Virus record (IMG/VR): IMGVR_UViG_3300003690_003726
Coordinates: 1 to 23,184 of that record
Direction: 5' to 3' (one strand)
Length of the DNA: 23,184 bases
Source: a virus
The position numbers were made by a program, and so were the translations under genes. Within the stretch, counting starts at the first letter, position 1. The number at the start of each line of letters is the position of its first letter. The notes under the pieces were generated by a model. That model was given only the letters and a program-made list of their open reading frames with translations, was not told the DNA's origin and made no database searches. This document shows positions 14,121 through 21,834 of the stretch, in pieces.

Positions 14121-14605
14121 AGGTTGGTTATATTTAGATTAATGATTTGGTCTTTTCCTTTTTCAATAGAGGTAATAAGAGAATCAAGTTGCTTGTTGAG
14201 TTGTTCAACAATAGAAACCGGGTCAACACCTTTTAAAGTAAATCCATCATTTTTTAAAAGGTATAGAATCGTTTGCAGGTCTTTTTTGGATAAATAGGAG
14301 TGGGTGAACAAATTAAGCGCACAAACCGCTCTATTATACTTGTCTGTAAGCCCAGAAATCTCTAATTGTATTAAACCAGTTAAATAATTTTGAATATTAT
14401 TCGATTCGCTTTGATGTTTGCTAAGCTGATCTTGATATTCCGCAATTTTCTTAATTTGATCGTCAAGCTCTTTAAAGCTTTTAGCATTAATTTTGGGACC
14501 ATCGGCATCTTTTACCAGATTAAGAATTCGTCTATGATTGCCCCTTAATTTTTTACGGCTTTCCTCAATTTGGTTTTTAAGTTGAGGTGTTTTGTTCTTT
14601 TTCAT
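14117..14605 (-). CDS. Coiled-coil protein between tail genes, 162 aa
   Basis: Starts at ATG 14605 (MKKNKTPQLKNQIEESRKKL); the reading frame is open further upstream to a TTG at 14677, but that extension is less likely. The first 80 residues are strongly basic and helical, then an ELDDQIKKIAEYQDQLSKHQ coiled-coil stretch, then a more hydrophobic helical part (LFTHSYLSKKDLQTILYLLK) and a final helix ITSIEKGKDQIINL. No family recognised. It overlaps the tape measure start by 4 bp (ATGA), so the two are translationally coupled. By position it could be a tail assembly chaperone-like or tape-measure partner protein, but classical chaperones are encoded with a programmed frameshift, which I do not see. 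Confidence 0.65.
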   Translation of the reverse strand: MKKNKTPQLKNQIEESRKKLRGNHRRILNLVKDADGPKINAKSFKELDDQIKKIAEYQDQLSKHQSESNNIQNYLTGLIQLEISGLTDKYNRAVCALNLFTHSYLSKKDLQTILYLLKNDGFTLKGVDPVSIVEQLNKQLDSLITSIEKGKDQIINLNITNL

Positions 14606-14682
14606 ACTTCGCGTTTTTGATGTCAGGTTTTGTAAGGTTTGATGTTGATTCCCGTATCCACGTAATGATTCCAACAAAGTCT

Positions 14683-16857
14683 TTACAGGTTTGCGCTCAG
14701 GAATTTAAAATGAAATTTGTCTTTTATTTTTGCTGAAAAGAACCAGGCTCTTTCTTTTAATCCTTCTTCGTTTATGAATTCTACTAAGCCGTAGTAATTA
14801 TTCAGCCATTCCCCGTTAATTTGGCTTTGACCTTGTATCTGGTCCATTATTAACTGGTCGAATGCTAATTCCGCTTCTATCCATTCCGTTTTAAAAATTG
14901 GATTGCTTAGCTCTATTGGATCTACTGTAGGTTGATTTTCTTTTACTTCAGGCTTGCCAGGGAATTTTGTTTCTAATTGTGCATTCCCCTGGGTACTGGC
15001 ATAATGAATCTTTCCTAACTTAATCGCGGCTGTACTCCAATATGCGTGCCTGCGCAAACTATTGGCAGGGCTTAATCTAAGGTTGAATGCAGTTTCGGGG
15101 CTGTAAATTCCCGTGGGTTTAACCTCAAAATCATCCTGCCACTTTCTAAGGTGGTAAATGTTTTTATCTTCTAATTTGGCATCGAGTAAAAAATTAGAAT
15201 TATCGTATGGACTATCTCGTTCAGAATAATCTGATCCTTGCAATCTCCGTGCATCTTCAACGGCATAGGAATCTCCCCGGCTAGGGCTTAATTTTTCATA
15301 CTTTCCTTCCGTAATAGTAATCTCATTTATCCAGTCTGATTGAATGTTAGGTTCATCTAATCCTAAAGGTTTTTCGTAGTCGCCACCCTCGGTAAAACCG
15401 TGTTTGTAAGAAGTAAAAATCAGCTCAGTGGCATCTTTTCTTTTAATGCTTGAGAGTTGCGGGAGTTTTATAGTAACATAAGGCTGAAAGAAATAACGTT
15501 TATCTTCCAAAACAATTTCTTGTGTGGCTCCACGGTTTACAATTCCATACCCGGCCGGTGAAATCCCTTCAATGGTTTTAAAATAATCTTCCCAACTAAT
15601 TGTAAGGGGCCATTGTACGGTTTCGCCTGTTTCTTCATCTACTTTATCGATATTACGAATCCAACCACCGGCTGCAAGTCCTAAATCTCGCCAATCATTA
15701 TCAAGGAAATGGCTTTTAAACTTTGGTTTTCCTGAATAGATTTCAGTAAGTCTTTCGCCTACTTCTTTTAATCTTATAAAATCGGTTGTAGTAGTTCTAA
15801 AGAATGAATCTTCAGCCCAGGTAATATTCGCACTGAAATCCGAATAAGTAACATCTAACCAACCTGGACTTATTATAACAATCCCACCCCCGTATTGCCC
15901 TACAGCGTAGAGTCCAAATGCAAAGCTATCATTCTTATTAACTTCAATTTCTGTTTTATCTATAGATAGATTAAATTCTTGTCCCACTTCTGGTATACCT
16001 CCTAAATCAATAGAAATTAAATCCGCTATTAGATTAAGGTTTTCACCATTGTCGTCCGAGGTGTATTTTCTTAGGACTACTTTTAAATTATACTTGTTTA
16101 CACGATTGCCATCACCTGAATCTACTTTAAATTTAAGGTTGTTCACCTGGAAAGTTGTTCGACCTCTATCGCGATCACTCCTTGCTCTAAACATATTAGC
16201 AGGATTCAACTCCCATCTTCTTTCAAGTTCATAAGTAGGAGAGGGGGATCTATTTAGTTCAGGGTCAGCGTTTGTTCTCGGCTGAATTGGAAAAGGGTGA
16301 AAACTTTCTCTATCTTCATCTACTGACGCCCATTCACCTGAGTAATGTTCAAATTTACTTTTTGCAGCTTCCCAATTACTAACCAAGTCAATATCCCGCC
16401 CCTCAATAACAGCTTTGTTTTTAATCAGGTCGCTGATCGGATTCCCTTTGATATCAGTTTTTCGATTCAACTCGTGCTTTTCACGGATTTGACTATTTAG
16501 AAGTTCACGTAATCCGCCCTCCACAAAATCACAAATAAACCGTTTGTTTTCAATTCTACGACTCGAAAAGTTTAGCTTACCGGTATAGGCAAGCTGCCAT
16601 TCGTTGGTGATGGGGTGGGCAATAAATTTAGTTAAAACAACATCGGCTTGATATTTATAAATAGCGTATTCTCGATCTAAAAATTCTTTAGCTTCACCGT
16701 AGAATTCTAAGTTATTGGAAATTGTAAGGAAAACCCCATAAGTATTTTCGCTACGTCTTATCTCTGTTTGAGAATCTTTCCACCCCATAGGATCAATAGA
16801 AAGCTCTAAGCTTCCGGTTTGACCTTTGAGTTTGTATTTATGCTGATTATAAAACAT
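14683..16857 (-). CDS. Probable phage tail/baseplate-like structural protein, 724 aa
   Basis: The N-terminal part (MFYNQHKYKLKGQTGSLELS, PMGWKDSQTEIRRSENTYGV, later CDFVEGGLRELLNSQ) has the look of large tail-region proteins from prophages of Bacteroidota, which start with a short K(L/I)KGQ strand followed by a GW segment. The rest is mixed beta structure rich in W, Y and D, with no signal peptide or TM. The C-terminus (WAFFSAKIKDKFHFKFLSANL) is also strand-like. It lies 77 bp before the 162-aa gene and 2 bp after a 48-aa gene in one operon with the tape measure gene. That it is a tail protein is inferred from the neighbours and this vague resemblance; fibre, hub or distal tail function cannot be decided. 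Tail genes usually follow the tape measure, while this one precedes it. Confidence 0.5.
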   Translation of the reverse strand: MFYNQHKYKLKGQTGSLELSIDPMGWKDSQTEIRRSENTYGVFLTISNNLEFYGEAKEFLDREYAIYKYQADVVLTKFIAHPITNEWQLAYTGKLNFSSRRIENKRFICDFVEGGLRELLNSQIREKHELNRKTDIKGNPISDLIKNKAVIEGRDIDLVSNWEAAKSKFEHYSGEWASVDEDRESFHPFPIQPRTNADPELNRSPSPTYELERRWELNPANMFRARSDRDRGRTTFQVNNLKFKVDSGDGNRVNKYNLKVVLRKYTSDDNGENLNLIADLISIDLGGIPEVGQEFNLSIDKTEIEVNKNDSFAFGLYAVGQYGGGIVIISPGWLDVTYSDFSANITWAEDSFFRTTTTDFIRLKEVGERLTEIYSGKPKFKSHFLDNDWRDLGLAAGGWIRNIDKVDEETGETVQWPLTISWEDYFKTIEGISPAGYGIVNRGATQEIVLEDKRYFFQPYVTIKLPQLSSIKRKDATELIFTSYKHGFTEGGDYEKPLGLDEPNIQSDWINEITITEGKYEKLSPSRGDSYAVEDARRLQGSDYSERDSPYDNSNFLLDAKLEDKNIYHLRKWQDDFEVKPTGIYSPETAFNLRLSPANSLRRHAYWSTAAIKLGKIHYASTQGNAQLETKFPGKPEVKENQPTVDPIELSNPIFKTEWIEAELAFDQLIMDQIQGQSQINGEWLNNYYGLVEFINEEGLKERAWFFSAKIKDKFHFKFLSANL

Positions 16858-16859
16858 TG

Positions 16860-17006
16860 TTATTTCTTTTCTTCAGTTAGTTTTTGATCAGGTAAATCAA
16901 TCTGAGCCCAATAAGGAGGCTTGTAATTTTTAATCTTATATTTTTTCCCAACTAGAATATTTGGATTCTTTGGATGAGGTTTAAATCTGTCCACGGTTAT
17001 TGGCAT
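16860..17006 (-). CDS. Tiny basic protein, 48 aa, in the replication-tail operon
   Basis: ATG at 17006, stop at 16860. The product (MPITVDRFKPHPKNPNILVG, KKYKIKNYKPPYWAQIDLPD, QKLTEEKK) is basic, proline-rich and strand-like in the middle. It fits exactly between the 77-aa gene (5 bp after its stop) and the 724-aa gene (2 bp before its ATG), a spacing typical of a real operon gene. No family recognised and no functional residues visible. Confidence 0.65.
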   Translation of the reverse strand: MPITVDRFKPHPKNPNILVGKKYKIKNYKPPYWAQIDLPDQKLTEEKK

Positions 17007-17011
17007 TTCAG

Positions 17012-17245
17012 TTAGTATTTTTCTTTTTTTATACAGTTCTCAAATTCATCAAAATGAAATTTTACTACAGTCTTGGATTCAATAAACTTTATGCACACAA
17101 TCCAGTAATGCTTGAGTGATCCTGAAACCCATACCGGGGCCTTACTTGCATCTTTTTCAATACCTATTACCCTAAATTTCTTCTTATTGGGGCTAGTTTG
17201 GGTAATCATTGGGTTAAGACTGAGCCTTTTATTTTCTATTTTCAT
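17012..17245 (-). CDS. Small hypothetical protein, 77 aa, coupled to the primase
   Basis: Its ATG shares one base with the stop of the primase-helicase gene (TAATG on the minus strand at 17247-17243), so translation is probably coupled. The protein is basic at the start (MKIENKRLSLNPMITQTSPN) and then shows strands (KKFRVIGIE, APVWVSGSL, HYWIVCIKF, TVVKFHFDEF), suggesting a small beta-barrel or SH3/OB-like fold. Those folds often bind nucleic acid, but that is inference. No family recognised. It bridges the replication genes and the tail genes. Confidence 0.65.
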   Translation of the reverse strand: MKIENKRLSLNPMITQTSPNKKKFRVIGIEKDASKAPVWVSGSLKHYWIVCIKFIESKTVVKFHFDEFENCIKKEKY

Positions 17246-19035
17246 TAGAATGGAATTTCATCGTCCTCATCACCCTCTACATTCCATAAACTTTCCGAGG
17301 CTTGTTGAGGTGTATTAGGATCAGGTTTGTCAATTAGGCATTCGGTAGAAAAAGGGATTCCTTTTGCGTAGTATCTTCCACTTGGTTTGTGGTAGTTAAA
17401 TGATATGCTCTCTCCAATTTTACCCTGGAAACCATATTTGGTTTTCATGTTTATGAATTCAGTACCCTCTGTAGTGCCTTTATCTGGATCTCCAAAGTAT
17501 CTGTAGATTGTGAATCCATCGTGGGTTTGGTTTCTGAAATCCGCACTTCCTGCAACATCATAAAGCGTGGGGCAGGCGTACACACCGGATTCGTTCTTTT
17601 GCATCTTTGTTGGGTGAGCAATTAGAAAGATGATAACATTATTACGCTGTGCAAAGCTGGTGAGCTCCGTAAGGCATTCGTTTATCAAATCCAGTTTATT
17701 CCCTCTCCTGTCGAATAGAACCTTATTAAACGCATCTATAACGAAAACATCAATTCCAAAGGAATACATTTGCTCCTTGAATTTATTTAAAAGCCATCCC
17801 CAGGTAGGCGATTCATTCCCTTCAGGACCAGTAAGGTAAATTCTTTCATTTGCCCAATCTCGATATTTTTCAATTTCAGCTTTTGTTACTTTTTCTACTC
17901 CATAAGTGTTTTCAAAGAATGGTTTACCGGTAAATTTCTGGATGAAGCTTGTTTGATGTAGTTCCATCGGGCTATGTTCCGGACTAAAGAAGCTGGCCTT
18001 CAGGTTATAATCATTCACTATATTCAATACATACCAATCCACGAAGTTTGATTTACCGTGAGAAGGTATTCCGGTACCAGTCACTAAATGACCGCGCATG
18101 GTTGAGAATATTTCTTTTAAATCTCCAAAATATTCTCTTTTTGGAGAGATTGTTTCAGGAAGACCGTTATCGTATAAATCAAGAATTGATGGATATAAAT
18201 CATCTACTCTAAAGGTTCCGCTAACAGCATAACGCTTAGGGCTACTAATTGACTTTTCCAAGACATCTCTGCCTTCCATTAGGTCATCATTTGCGTCTTT
18301 GTTTTTAAATTCAATTCTAAGGCATCGCCATCTACCTAATCGTTGAGCGATCTTCTCACTGAGTTCCTGTCCCTTTTTATCGCAGTCTGTTGCTATATAG
18401 AACTTCTGGATATTCTTAATGTACTTTTCAGAATTTTTCCAGACATCATCATTGTCATTTGCGCCATTGGGAACGCTGACGGCATTTTTAATTCCGATCT
18501 CCCATAATGCTAGTTTGTCCATTTCACCTTCAACGATGTACACCTCATCAGCATCTATAATATCATTGATACCATAGAAAATATTTTTAGTTCCTGCAGA
18601 CTGAGTAAATTTTTTGTCTCCTGATCTATATTTTTTGTTGACTATAGTTTCTCCTTCGAAGTAGTTGAAAACTATATTGTTAACTTTTTTATTAAGCTGA
18701 GGTTGATAGTAGTTTTCCTCGGTAATTCTACAGTCTATAAGCGTCGATTGTGAGATATTTCGAGATTCTTTAAACCACTTTACCACCTTATCAGAAAGAG
18801 TGGTGTAGTTTTTCCAGGTCTGTACGGGTAATTTATATTCTACAGGCGATTCTGTTTCTTCTGATTCCCGAAATGATACCTCATCACAATAATGACATTT
18901 AGCCCTCCCTGTATTTAAATTAACGCTTAAAGACTTATCCCTTTTGTTGGTACGTCTATCGATACAAGCCGGACATTTTACTTTTATTTGCCCGCTAGAT
19001 CTTCCTTTAGTATCTATGTCTTCCCAGTTAATCAT
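17245..19035 (-). CDS. Phage primase-helicase, T7 gp4-like
   Basis: 596 aa, with all parts of a bifunctional replicative primase-helicase. The zinc-binding motif is C21-x2-C24 and C47-x2-C50 (CPAC...CHYC). The TOPRIM primase core has E170 (YIVEGEMDKLALW) and D217/D219 (IATDCDKKGQ). The RecA-like DnaB-type helicase has a Walker A at 322-329 (GIPSHGKS), a Walker B ending in D434 (VFVIDAFN) and H474 in IIFLIAHPTK, a typical later motif. It should unwind the element's DNA and lay down primers at the fork. The length is that of T7 gp4 relatives and no key residue is missing. The ATG overlaps the initiator gene's TGA (ATGA at 19035-19032), so loader and helicase are made together. Confidence 0.9.
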   Translation of the reverse strand: MINWEDIDTKGRSSGQIKVKCPACIDRRTNKRDKSLSVNLNTGRAKCHYCDEVSFRESEETESPVEYKLPVQTWKNYTTLSDKVVKWFKESRNISQSTLIDCRITEENYYQPQLNKKVNNIVFNYFEGETIVNKKYRSGDKKFTQSAGTKNIFYGINDIIDADEVYIVEGEMDKLALWEIGIKNAVSVPNGANDNDDVWKNSEKYIKNIQKFYIATDCDKKGQELSEKIAQRLGRWRCLRIEFKNKDANDDLMEGRDVLEKSISSPKRYAVSGTFRVDDLYPSILDLYDNGLPETISPKREYFGDLKEIFSTMRGHLVTGTGIPSHGKSNFVDWYVLNIVNDYNLKASFFSPEHSPMELHQTSFIQKFTGKPFFENTYGVEKVTKAEIEKYRDWANERIYLTGPEGNESPTWGWLLNKFKEQMYSFGIDVFVIDAFNKVLFDRRGNKLDLINECLTELTSFAQRNNVIIFLIAHPTKMQKNESGVYACPTLYDVAGSADFRNQTHDGFTIYRYFGDPDKGTTEGTEFINMKTKYGFQGKIGESISFNYHKPSGRYYAKGIPFSTECLIDKPDPNTPQQASESLWNVEGDEDDEIPF

Positions 19036-19745
19036 ATTACAGTAATATTCTCTGTTGGTTTCTTACTGGCATTTTTTCGATCACTGAAATCTCTTTTAAC
19101 CCAATTTCTTACTGCTGCTTTCCAATTTTTCATTTTGGATTTTCCGCCAACTTTCCATCCATTTGACTGAAAGTGATTTGTGAATTTTTCGGATTCGGTT
19201 TGCGCTGCCTTCTCATCAAGGTTTATTTCCCTCATATAGGCAAAAACTTCTTTTAAAATGGGAGGGGTGAATTTTCTTTTTCCCTCTTCAGTTTTATCTT
19301 CTTCTTCCTCTTCTACTTCATCTTCTACTTTCGAAACCATTCCGTAATGGTTTAAAAGGCTTTCGAAGGCTTCCGAAGGGTTAGATTTGGAGAGGTTAGA
19401 ACCTTTGATCTTCATATCATTAGGCAGGTTGTTATGAACATCAATGGCAGCCTTCTTCATATTAGGATTGTATTTTTGATGTTTCATATAATTAACCAGG
19501 ACCACGTGGTTATTTTTATATTTAACCTTACCAACCTTTTCAAAGGCTTCCAAAGCATTGGAAATAGTATCTTCTTTTATGCCGGTTTCAAATGATATTT
19601 TACGAGTTGATACCTCGTAAATACCAAGCATATTGGTTTTCTCATTTGTGATTAGGTAGATAAAGAGAAGTTTTTCTTCCGGGGTTAATATTTCAATCCA
19701 GGGATCGGACCAGAAGCTTGTATTGAGCGATCTTAACTTACTCAT
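19032..19745 (-). CDS. RepO-like replication initiator/helicase loader
   Basis: 237 aa. Residues 1-105 match the winged-helix N-terminus of phage replication initiators: RSLNTSFWSDPWIEILTPEE, LLFIYLITNEKTNMLGIYEV, RKISFETGIKEDTISNALEA. A disordered, strongly acidic linker (about 140-158) follows. The C-terminal domain (about 160-225, FTPPILKEVFAYMREINLDE through FQSNGWKVGG to MKNWKAAVRNWVK) resembles helicase-loading C-termini of DnaD/DnaT/O-type proteins, with the GWKVG...MKNWKAAVR signature. It likely binds the element's origin and recruits the adjacent primase-helicase. The origin itself was not found; iterons, if any, should lie in or near this gene as in lambda O. Confidence 0.75.
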   Translation of the reverse strand: MSKLRSLNTSFWSDPWIEILTPEEKLLFIYLITNEKTNMLGIYEVSTRKISFETGIKEDTISNALEAFEKVGKVKYKNNHVVLVNYMKHQKYNPNMKKAAIDVHNNLPNDMKIKGSNLSKSNPSEAFESLLNHYGMVSKVEDEVEEEEEDKTEEGKRKFTPPILKEVFAYMREINLDEKAAQTESEKFTNHFQSNGWKVGGKSKMKNWKAAVRNWVKRDFSDRKNASKKPTENITVI

Positions 19746-19771
19746 ATTCCTGATGGGTTTAAGTAAGTGAT

Positions 19772-20059
19772 TTACTGCTCTAAGAGGATAAGGCTATCTT
19801 CAATCTCTGATCGTTTAAAAAGAACCCGGCCTATTAGACTGTATTTTTTTAATTTTCCTTCTTTAGTATAGCGGTTGAGAGTGGGCAGGCTTATTTTTAA
19901 TAAACTACATACCTCATCACGAGTAAGGTACTCTTCAGGTTTTTTTTGTTGGAATTCTTTCTTCAGTTCCTCAAGAAGCGAGGGAACCAATCCGCGAGTT
20001 ATTCTTTTCTCTAATTGATCTGAAAATTCCTCGGTGTCTTGAATAAGTTGTAAACCCAT
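19772..20059 (-). CDS. Excisionase/AlpA-like HTH_17 DNA-binding protein
   Basis: 95 aa. The C-terminal half (residues about 45-90: YLTRDEVCSLLKISLPTLNR, YTKEGKLKKYSLIGRVLFKR) is a standard MerR-like HTH_17 winged helix, as in excisionases and AlpA-type activators. The N-terminal half is helical (EFSDQLEKRITRGLVPSLLE). I start it at ATG 20059; the TTG at 20086 further upstream would overlap a promoter-like GATTTG sequence. It is first gene of the replication group, 26 bp before the initiator, and directly downstream of spaced TTAGGTTTT repeats. In satellites and prophages such a protein can control excision or activate early genes; which one applies here is not decided by the sequence. Confidence 0.75.
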   Translation of the reverse strand: MGLQLIQDTEEFSDQLEKRITRGLVPSLLEELKKEFQQKKPEEYLTRDEVCSLLKISLPTLNRYTKEGKLKKYSLIGRVLFKRSEIEDSLILLEQ

Positions 20060-20093
20060 AACTATTGTTTTAATGTTATGGTACAAATCTGAG

Positions 20094-20120
20094 TTAGGTT
20101 TTTTTTAGGTTTTCCCTAAA
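20094..20120. promoter_or_regulatory. Candidate operator upstream of the HTH-replication operon
   Basis: TTAGGTTTT occurs at 20094-20102 and 20105-20113, 11 bp apart, about one helical turn. The second copy also forms an inverted repeat, TTTAGG-ttttc-CCTAAA (20104-20120). It sits 35-61 bp upstream of the ATG at 20059, where a repressor or the HTH protein itself could act. A terminator is unlikely, since no T-run follows on either strand. Confidence 0.4.
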
Positions 20121-20189
20121 TAGTTAAAAAGGATAAAATTAAGGTTCAATAAAATCATTTATTCGCTCATTTTCAGTATTCAGCATACG

Positions 20190-21053
20190 CTATGAGTTGT
20201 TTTGATCTTTAGGTTCAAAACCAAAATTAATCAAGGTTTGTTTTACTTTCTTGACCTTTTTTTCGTTTGATAATGGATTGTTTTTCTGTAATACTTGAGG
20301 GTTTACCATTGGATTTAGGTAGGATTGAACGGTGGATGTAGGCATATTAGTGAAAGAACTTATTACGGCGGCCATAGCGTGTGTAGAGCCTTGAAAACAC
20401 TCGAACTTTTGTAGATGATCTATAATACCTAATTCCTTAAGGAATATCATTCTTTCCGTACCAGGATTATTAAAGGTTTCTTCGTTTTGAATTTCCGGGG
20501 TCTTAGCCTTATTTAGATTAGACAATTCAACCTCATAGTTAAGCATGCTTTTCTTCATTTTCAACTCGGCTATTACAAAGGATATTTTTCTGATATATGA
20601 ATCTGTTAACCAGGTATTGGGAGGGCAATGAAGAATGTCCTCTAAGTATTCTATCAAACCTTCAGCAGATTTGATTTGTAGATTTAATAAACGTAATGAA
20701 TAGATAAAATTTTCTACTGTTTGTAGAGGGGTGGTCTGCTTATTTAAATCTTCTGCTTTATTAATTTTGTCGGAAAGATTTGGATTTAATTCTTCTTTAA
20801 TCAATGGAAGGTAGTGGAGTAGGGTTTTGGTTAAATGGGTAATTTCGTAATACTCCGAATCCACTAGAATATCTTCATATAAACATTCACTGTCATGGCC
20901 TTCCTTCCCCCAATAAAACAAGGGTTTTTGTATTTTATTTAGAATACTAATCGTTAAATCATCCGCGTAAAAAGCTTCTATTTCATCTTCATATTTCTTT
21001 TTATCCCGTAGAAATAATTGCACATCAAATAAGAGATTTTTAAATATTGCCAT
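20190..21053 (-). CDS. Integrase-linked hypothetical protein, 287 aa (paralogue A)
   Basis: No signal peptide or TM. The N-terminal 200 residues are helical and not recognised (LLFDVQLFLRDKKKYEDEIE...). The last 80 residues carry a compact signature: FLKELGIIDHLQKFECFQGS, then THAMAAVISSFTNM, then TVQSYLNPMVNPQVLQKNNP, then KKVKKVKQTLINFGFEP. Roughly half of these positions are the same in the next gene upstream, so the two are tandem, diverged paralogues sharing a C-terminal domain with different N-termini. I believe proteins with this C-terminus often stand next to tyrosine integrases in Bacteroidota mobile elements, but I know of no function. It begins 1 bp after the stop of paralogue B. 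Confidence 0.7.
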   Translation of the reverse strand: MAIFKNLLFDVQLFLRDKKKYEDEIEAFYADDLTISILNKIQKPLFYWGKEGHDSECLYEDILVDSEYYEITHLTKTLLHYLPLIKEELNPNLSDKINKAEDLNKQTTPLQTVENFIYSLRLLNLQIKSAEGLIEYLEDILHCPPNTWLTDSYIRKISFVIAELKMKKSMLNYEVELSNLNKAKTPEIQNEETFNNPGTERMIFLKELGIIDHLQKFECFQGSTHAMAAVISSFTNMPTSTVQSYLNPMVNPQVLQKNNPLSNEKKVKKVKQTLINFGFEPKDQNNS

Positions 21054-21054
21054 A

Positions 21055-21774
21055 TCAATTCACTTTGTAGCCTATATTAATTAATGCTTGCTTTACTTTT
21101 TCTACTTTCTTAATAGATTTTAAGGGATTGTTTTTTTGCCCTACTCCACTATTGATAATAGGATTTAAATATGATTGCAGGGTTCCAACATCTTCGCCCG
21201 TTAAGGCGCTTAGCGCTGTGGCTAATGAATTTGTAGAAGACTTAAAAGGTTGTTTAGATAGCAAAAAATCTAAAATTCCCAATTCTTGTAAATAAATTAT
21301 TTTTTCTCTTCCATTAGCGCTCCTTAAATCTAAAATTTCTTTGCTTTCAATTTGATCTAAAGATTGCTGCAGTTTAATCGAGCTATCTAAGGAATACATT
21401 TTCTTAGATAGAAAATGATACTTCAATTTTGCATTTGTAATTTCTTCATGAACTTTCCTATAAAAAAAATTTTCAGGGTATTTTTCTGTTTTTTGAACAT
21501 GAGCAAAATAACTCATCATAATCCTCAATCTCTTTATTCTATAGGCGTTTAGGTCTTTAATAAAATTAATTTCTAAATCTGAATAGTTAATTGAGGGGTA
21601 CTCAGTATTATCTAAAACATATTCGTTTGTTGTTGAAAAAGGAGCAGGAGGTATTTCTGCGTGGCTCTCGCAATACTCCACGAAAACAATTTCATAATTA
21701 CTTATAAATTCTGGATAACTTAAAGCCTTGTATGCCACTAAATTTTTTTCTATTTGCTTTTCTGTAAGTATCAT
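21055..21774 (-). CDS. Integrase-linked hypothetical protein, 239 aa (paralogue B)
   Basis: Cytosolic, mostly helical. The C-terminal 80 residues repeat the signature of paralogue A: YLQELGILDFLLSKQPFKSS, then TNSLATALSALTGED, then GTLQSYLNPIINSGVGQKNN, then KKVEKVKQALINIGYKVN at the very end. The N-terminal 140 residues (KNLVAYKALSYPEFISNYEI, ..., LNAYRIKRLRIMMSYFAHVQ) differ from A. It follows the integrase by 60 bp and is 1 bp from gene A, so integrase, B and A may share a transcript. Possible roles are recombination control or element maintenance; nothing visible decides this. Confidence 0.7.
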   Translation of the reverse strand: MILTEKQIEKNLVAYKALSYPEFISNYEIVFVEYCESHAEIPPAPFSTTNEYVLDNTEYPSINYSDLEINFIKDLNAYRIKRLRIMMSYFAHVQKTEKYPENFFYRKVHEEITNAKLKYHFLSKKMYSLDSSIKLQQSLDQIESKEILDLRSANGREKIIYLQELGILDFLLSKQPFKSSTNSLATALSALTGEDVGTLQSYLNPIINSGVGQKNNPLKSIKKVEKVKQALINIGYKVN

Positions 21775-21834
21775 TTAAACGCTTTTAATGGATTGTAGTA
21801 ATTATTAAAATCCTATTTCTACTCTTTTTAACTC

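Noticed and set aside
14606-14677. N-terminal extension of the 162-aa gene from a TTG
   Set aside because: The extension would need a TTG start, while an ATG at 14605 gives a natural basic N-terminus.
17245-19035. Primase-helicase as a plasmid replication or host DnaB gene
   Set aside because: The fused zinc, TOPRIM and RecA-like order with a RepO-like partner gene is phage-type; host DnaB lacks the primase part.
20104-20120. TTTAGG/CCTAAA hairpin as a terminator of the leftward integrase operon
   Set aside because: On the minus strand it is followed by A-rich, not T-rich, sequence; an operator is more likely.
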